Shown here piece by piece: positions 60,247 to 64,000 of a DNA stretch of 64,000 nt. Source of the stretch: Bog-473 sp963719485 (lineage in GTDB: Bacteria; Actinomycetota; Acidimicrobiia; Acidimicrobiales; RAAP-2); the NCBI GenBank assembly GCA_963719485.1, contig OY970387.1, forward strand, positions 2,232,001-2,296,000, given 5' to 3'. A program made the translations under genes and the position numbers. The stretch's first letter is position 1. Each line of letters opens with the position of its first letter. Under the pieces are notes generated by a model that saw only the letters and a program-made list of their open reading frames with translations, searched no databases and was not told the origin of the DNA.

Positions 60247-61665
60247 GTGGGCACGCCATGGCTGGGAGACGCCTGCGGCCTGGTCGAAGCCTTCCGGGCC
60301 GGTGAGCTTTCTCCGGTCGAGGCGCTCCATGAGTGCATCGCCGCCACGGCGGCCTCACCCCTCAACGCCTTCAGCTTCACCGACTTCGAGCGAGCAGCCG
60401 ACGCCGCCCGCCAGGCTGACGTCTCGCTGCCTTTCGGGGGTGTTCCGTTCGGGGTCAAGGAGCTCGAGAAGGTGGAGGGGTGGCCGTACACCGAGGCGTC
60501 CGTGATCTTCCGCGACCGGGTGGCCGACCACGACGACACGTCGCTGTCCCGGCTGCGCGCGACCGGAGCGGTGCTGGCCGCCCAAACGGCGGCACCGGAG
60601 TTCGGCGGCATCAATTGCACCTCGACCGAGCTGCACGGGACGACGCGCAATCCGTGGAACCTCGAGCGCACTCCGGGTGGCTCGTCGGGTGGGACGGCGG
60701 CGGCGGTCGCCGGCGGCCTCCTGCCGATCGCCACGGGCAGCGACGGTGGAGGGTCCATCCGGGGCCCGGCCGCCTGCAGCGGGCTGTTCGGCTTGAAGGC
60801 GACCTACGGGCGGATCCCGAAGGGCCCGGACGGGACCGTCGAGCCCATGACCACCGTGTTGGGATGCCTGACCCGTTCGGTGCGGGACACGGCCCGCTAC
60901 TTCGACGCTTGCAACGGGTTCGACCGGCGCGATCCGCTCAGCCTGCCCCGCGTCGAGGGATGGGAGGCCGGGCTCGGCACGCACGATCTGTCCGGCATGA
61001 CAGCGGTGATCGTGATCGACCTCGGCATCGCCCAGGTCCGGGAGGACGTCGCCGCGCTGGTGGCCCGAAGCGCAGAGCGCCTGGCCCGGACAGCCCGGCT
61101 GCGACTCGTCACCGTCACGCCGGCGCTGCCGCCGCTGCGGGGGGCCTGGGCCATGGCCAACCAGCCACCATTCGTGGCGGACCTCGGCGATGCCTATCCC
61201 GACCGTGTCGACGAGCTGTCACGGGAGATGGCGGTGGGACTCCGCAGTGCGCAGGAGCGCTACAACCTCGAGCGGGCCGCGTCGATCGAGCGCTACCGCC
61301 GGCAGCTCAACGGCGCCATGGCCGATCTCTTCGACGAAGCCGATTTCGTGTTCTGCTCGACGCACCCCGACGTCGCGTTCAAGGCTGAGGGTCCGCCCCC
61401 GTCGACCCTTCCCGGGCGGGACCTCATCCACGAGATCGGCTTCGCCCGGGCCATCATGAACCAAGCCGCGCTGACCGCGCCGTCCAACCTCAACGGCAGC
61501 CCCGCGGTGAGCATCCCCGCCGGCCTGGTCGACGGGCTGCCGGTCGGGCTCCAGGTGTTGGCCGGGCACCATCGCGAACAGCTGCTCCTCGATCTGGCGC
61601 TGGTGGCGGAGCGTGAGATGCCTTGGCCGCTCGTCGCGCCCGGCGCCCCCTTGCGCGCCGGCTGA
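60247..61665 (+). CDS. Amidase (amidase signature family)
   Basis: 472 residues from GTG 60247. The Ser-cisSer-Lys triad is visible: LPFGGVPFGVKELEKVEG has the Lys; RTPGGSSGGTAAAVAGGLLP the cis-Ser loop; GSDGGGSIRGPAACSGLFGL the Ser nucleophile. The C-terminus has SIPAGLVDGLPVGLQVLAGH. Broad family that covers GatA-like, aryl acylamidases and nitrilase-linked amidases; here stand-alone, without gatB/gatC. Upstream in-frame extension back to 58903 runs antisense through two genes and is discarded. Confidence 0.9.
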   Translation: MGTPWLGDACGLVEAFRAGELSPVEALHECIAATAASPLNAFSFTDFERAADAARQADVSLPFGGVPFGVKELEKVEGWPYTEASVIFRDRVADHDDTSLSRLRATGAVLAAQTAAPEFGGINCTSTELHGTTRNPWNLERTPGGSSGGTAAAVAGGLLPIATGSDGGGSIRGPAACSGLFGLKATYGRIPKGPDGTVEPMTTVLGCLTRSVRDTARYFDACNGFDRRDPLSLPRVEGWEAGLGTHDLSGMTAVIVIDLGIAQVREDVAALVARSAERLARTARLRLVTVTPALPPLRGAWAMANQPPFVADLGDAYPDRVDELSREMAVGLRSAQERYNLERAASIERYRRQLNGAMADLFDEADFVFCSTHPDVAFKAEGPPPSTLPGRDLIHEIGFARAIMNQAALTAPSNLNGSPAVSIPAGLVDGLPVGLQVLAGHHREQLLLDLALVAEREMPWPLVAPGAPLRAG

Positions 61666-61669
61666 GAGC

Positions 61670-62557
61670 TCAGCGCAGCGCGTCCCTCCAGGGGCTCATG
61701 TCGAGGTCGGGGTAGCGCGCCTGGACTCCGGCGAGCGTCGCCTCGTTCCAGTAGGGATGTCCGGGTTCGGGCACGCCCATGAGCGCGAGCTGGCGCGGCG
61801 TGGCCCCCTGGACGTACTTCGTGAGCTCGGCAGAGAAGCCGCGGAAGGGCCAGGCCTGGTACCCGCCCCAGCCGGCGTCGCGGTGACGGAACGAGACGTG
61901 GAGCATGACCCGGTAGCGCGTGGGGTCGGTGAAGTCCGCCGAACGGTGGTAGACGTCGGGACGGTAGGCGACGACCGATCCGGCGGGTGCTGCCGCACTC
62001 GAAGGGTCGGCGTACAGGTCGGCGTAGTCGAGGTAGTTGAGCGTGTGCCGCTCGACCGGGATGTCCTTCGTCTTCCGCCACGAGACGAACCGGGTGGCGC
62101 CGTCCTCCGCGGCGACATCGGTGAGGTAGACGAAGAACTCCGCCTGCTGGTAGCCGGGCTCATGGCGGGGGACGACCAGCATGTGGTTGGGGTAGTCGGC
62201 GTGCAGCAGCTGGTTGTAGCCCGAATCCTGGTGGGCGTACTTGGCGGTCGCGATCCCCATGTAGAGCGCGAGGTCCGTCGCGCCGAGCAGTCCCTCGGCC
62301 AGGTCGACCACGTTGTCATGGAGGACGAGCGCGTTGAGGCGCGAGCTGTGAAAGGGGAATTCCGGCCAGGGCGCATCCCAGGTATGCCATTCGCCGACAG
62401 CAGCGCCACCCGTTTCGGCCGTTTCGGCGGGAGTGGGGAAGTGGCGGTGCATGGCGTCCTGCGCCCCCGCCAACTCGGCGGGCGGGATCACGCCCGGTAC
62501 GATGCACCACCCGTCGGTGTCCCAGCGCTCCTTCAGTTTGGACGTGAGCACGGGCAT
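61670..62557 (-). CDS. Phytanoyl-CoA dioxygenase (PhyH)-family protein
   Basis: 295 residues, double-stranded beta-helix. GYNQLLHADYPNHMLVVPRH carries the HxD, RPDVYHRSADFTDPTRYRVM the distal His and the 2-oxoglutarate-binding Arg. Fe(II)/2OG oxygenase of unknown substrate. Start ATG 62557. It ends four bases from the amidase stop (convergent). Confidence 0.85.
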   Translation of the reverse strand: MPVLTSKLKERWDTDGWCIVPGVIPPAELAGAQDAMHRHFPTPAETAETGGAAVGEWHTWDAPWPEFPFHSSRLNALVLHDNVVDLAEGLLGATDLALYMGIATAKYAHQDSGYNQLLHADYPNHMLVVPRHEPGYQQAEFFVYLTDVAAEDGATRFVSWRKTKDIPVERHTLNYLDYADLYADPSSAAAPAGSVVAYRPDVYHRSADFTDPTRYRVMLHVSFRHRDAGWGGYQAWPFRGFSAELTKYVQGATPRQLALMGVPEPGHPYWNEATLAGVQARYPDLDMSPWRDALR

Positions 62558-62672
62558 GACGGCAGGCTAATCCTGGCGTCTGCTAACGTTGGTCTGCTTC
62601 GGGCGTTCGCCCGGCGGGCCCGTTCGAGACATCTGATCGAGTAGGCCACTTCTTCTCGATCGGAGTCTTGTC

Positions 62673-64000
62673 ATTTCTTCCTTCTCAGACCTTGGCGTCC
62701 CCGCGGCGTACTGCGACCGCCTTTCCCGTCAGGGCATCACCGAACCACTCACGATTCAGTCGGAGACGATCCCCCCTGCCCTGGCGGGCCGGGACATCTG
62801 CGGCAGGGCGCCGACCGGATCGGGCAAGACGCTGGCCTTCGGCCTTCCCCTCGTCGTCAACACGGTGCAGGCGCGCCCGCGGCGCCCGCGAGCGCTTGTC
62901 CTCGTGCCGACACGCGAGCTTGCCTCGCAGGTGCACGAGGTGATCGGCGACCTGATGGGCCAGGACCGCAAGCGGGTGGTGTCCATCTTCGGTGGCACGG
63001 GGTACCGCGACCAGGTGCGTGCCTTGCACAAGGGCGTCAACATCGTGGTCGCCTGCCCCGGCCGCCTCGAGGACCTCATCGAGCGGGGCGACGTCCTTCT
63101 CGACGAGGTCACGACCGTGGTGCTGGACGAGGCGGATCGTATGGCCGACATGGGGTTCCTTCCTGCCGTGCGCCGCCTGCTCGACCAGACGGCGCCCAAC
63201 CGCCAGGTCCTCCTCTTCTCGGCCACCATCGGGCGCGAGGTGGAGTCCGTCATCCGCAACTATCAGCGGAACCCGGTCAAGGTCGCCATCGAAGCCACCG
63301 CCGAGGCCAAGGGGGACGTTGCCCACCACTTCTGGAAGGTCGATCGGGCCGAGCGTGTGGCCATCACGGCAAAGCTCATCGAGCACCACGGCCAGGCGTT
63401 CGTCTTCTGCCGCACCAAGCGGGGAGCCGACCGCGTGGTCCGACAGCTCCAGGCCCACGGTGTGCGTGCGGTCCCGATGCACGGCGACCGGACGCAGGGC
63501 CAGCGGGAGAGGGCGCTGGACTCGTTCGCCAAGGGCAAGGCCGACGCCTTGGTGGCGACCGACGTCGTCGCCAGAGGCATCCACGTCGACGCCTTGCCGT
63601 GCGTGGTCCATTTCGACCCCGCGCCGGACCACGTGGACTATGTGCACCGTTCGGGTCGGACGGGCCGGGCCGGCCATACCGGGACGGTCGTGTCCCTGGT
63701 TACGCCGGAGCAGGACAAGGACGTGCGCGGGGTGCAGCGTGCGCTGGGCCTGGAACCGGGGCTCTTGGCGCCGTTCTCAACACCCTTGCAGGCACCATCT
63801 GCCGTCAATGGGGGCAGCCAGAAGAGCAGCGTTGGGCGGAAGGCCGAGGGCAGCCGGAAGGCCGAGGGCAGCCGGAAGGCGGAGGGTAAGAAGGCGGAGG
63901 GCAGGCCGAAGACTCGGAAGAAGACCGGGACGGTGAAGTTCTTCAACAGTGCGCGTGGCTTCGGGTTCGTCGAACACCAAGGAGGAGTGGACCTCTTCGT
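62673..64000 (+). CDS. DEAD-box RNA helicase fused to a C-terminal cold-shock domain (runs off window)
   Basis: The reading frame is open from 62637 to the window end (442 codons from 62673). Helicase motifs: GITEPLTIQSETIPPALAGR (Q motif), RAPTGSGKT (Walker A), VVLDEADRM (DEAD), LLFSATIG (SAT), VATDVVARGIHVDALP, HRSGRTGRAGHTG. After about residue 380 comes a Lys-rich linker with KAEG four times (390, 396, 402, 407), then GTVKFFNSARGFGFVEHQGG followed by VDLFV, an RNP-1/RNP-2-bearing cold-shock domain from residue 419. No ATG/GTG/TTG lies upstream of SSFSDLGVP in this frame; ATT 62673, with GGAG seven bases ahead, is the only plausible start unless a base is missing. A fused RNA chaperone-helicase for cold growth is inferred. 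Confidence 0.85.
   Translation, partial: MSSFSDLGVPAAYCDRLSRQGITEPLTIQSETIPPALAGRDICGRAPTGSGKTLAFGLPLVVNTVQARPRRPRALVLVPTRELASQVHEVIGDLMGQDRKRVVSIFGGTGYRDQVRALHKGVNIVVACPGRLEDLIERGDVLLDEVTTVVLDEADRMADMGFLPAVRRLLDQTAPNRQVLLFSATIGREVESVIRNYQRNPVKVAIEATAEAKGDVAHHFWKVDRAERVAITAKLIEHHGQAFVFCRTKRGADRVVRQLQAHGVRAVPMHGDRTQGQRERALDSFAKGKADALVATDVVARGIHVDALPCVVHFDPAPDHVDYVHRSGRTGRAGHTGTVVSLVTPEQDKDVRGVQRALGLEPGLLAPFSTPLQAPSAVNGGSQKSSVGRKAEGSRKAEGSRKAEGKKAEGRPKTRKKTGTVKFFNSARGFGFVEHQGGVDLF

Overview
The window looks like a chromosomal segment of a high-GC actinobacterium. Genes are GC-rich, GTG starts are common, and several enzymes depend on or are typical of mycothiol- and F420-using bacteria (a Rv2466c-like DsbA protein, two members of the mycothiol-dependent maleylpyruvate isomerase family, an F420-reductase-like protein). 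TetR and SDR genes are abundant. I cannot place it more finely, although an Acidimicrobiia-like lineage would fit.

Layout. 0-10.3 kb: a branched-chain amino acid-type ABC importer (livH/livK), an atypical SDR, a GH36 alpha-galactosidase, an aldo/keto reductase, a TetR regulator, a D-aminoacylase-type amidohydrolase and galactokinase. Two promoter regions here carry the same pair of 18-bp palindromes at the same 32-bp spacing, which suggests one regulator for the cluster. 10.3-14.5 kb: a metal/anion module with an ArsB/NhaD-like transporter, a MerR regulator with a textbook stretched-spacer promoter, a 22-residue peptide with nine cysteines coupled to merR, and two divergent short CDF transporters. 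14.5-21.5 kb: a catabolic/resistance module (alpha/beta hydrolase, DHA2 exporter, SDR, frameshifted TetR, aldehyde dehydrogenase, LysR). 21.6-34 kb: Ca2+/cation exchanger, SCO1-like protein, MarR plus CLC channel, then an ECF sigma factor, zinc-type anti-sigma factor and a run of thiol-redox genes. 34.4-40.7 kb: YihY, a Baeyer-Villiger-like monooxygenase with a divergent TetR, hydrolase, SDR and crotonase. 41-53 kb: diguanylate cyclase, two paralogous redoxins, nitronate monooxygenase, GH15 glucoamylase, a flavoprotein disulfide reductase, a duplicated VOC protein, F420-reductase-like and SDR genes. 53-64 kb: IS30 remnant, CYTH-CHAD protein, SGNH and SRPBCC proteins, MFS, PRC-barrel, PLP enzyme, amidase, PhyH dioxygenase, and a DEAD-box helicase fused to a cold-shock domain that runs off the right edge.

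Between 10.3 and 43.8 kb, six copies of one repeat, all in the same orientation, separate the functional modules. Each copy ends in a tRNA/tmRNA-like T-arm plus acceptor tail and carries tandem direct repeats about 100-150 bp to the left (and, in two copies, also to the right). This resembles integrase attachment-site architecture, and is the most unusual large-scale feature here. No integrase gene is visible.

Several genes are broken by single-base frameshifts (TetR at about 18655, SCO1 at about 24762, peroxiredoxin in a G-run at 29665-29670, CYTH-CHAD at about 54855, and probably a membrane protein at about 56.9 kb). This is either residual indel error in the assembly or real gene decay.
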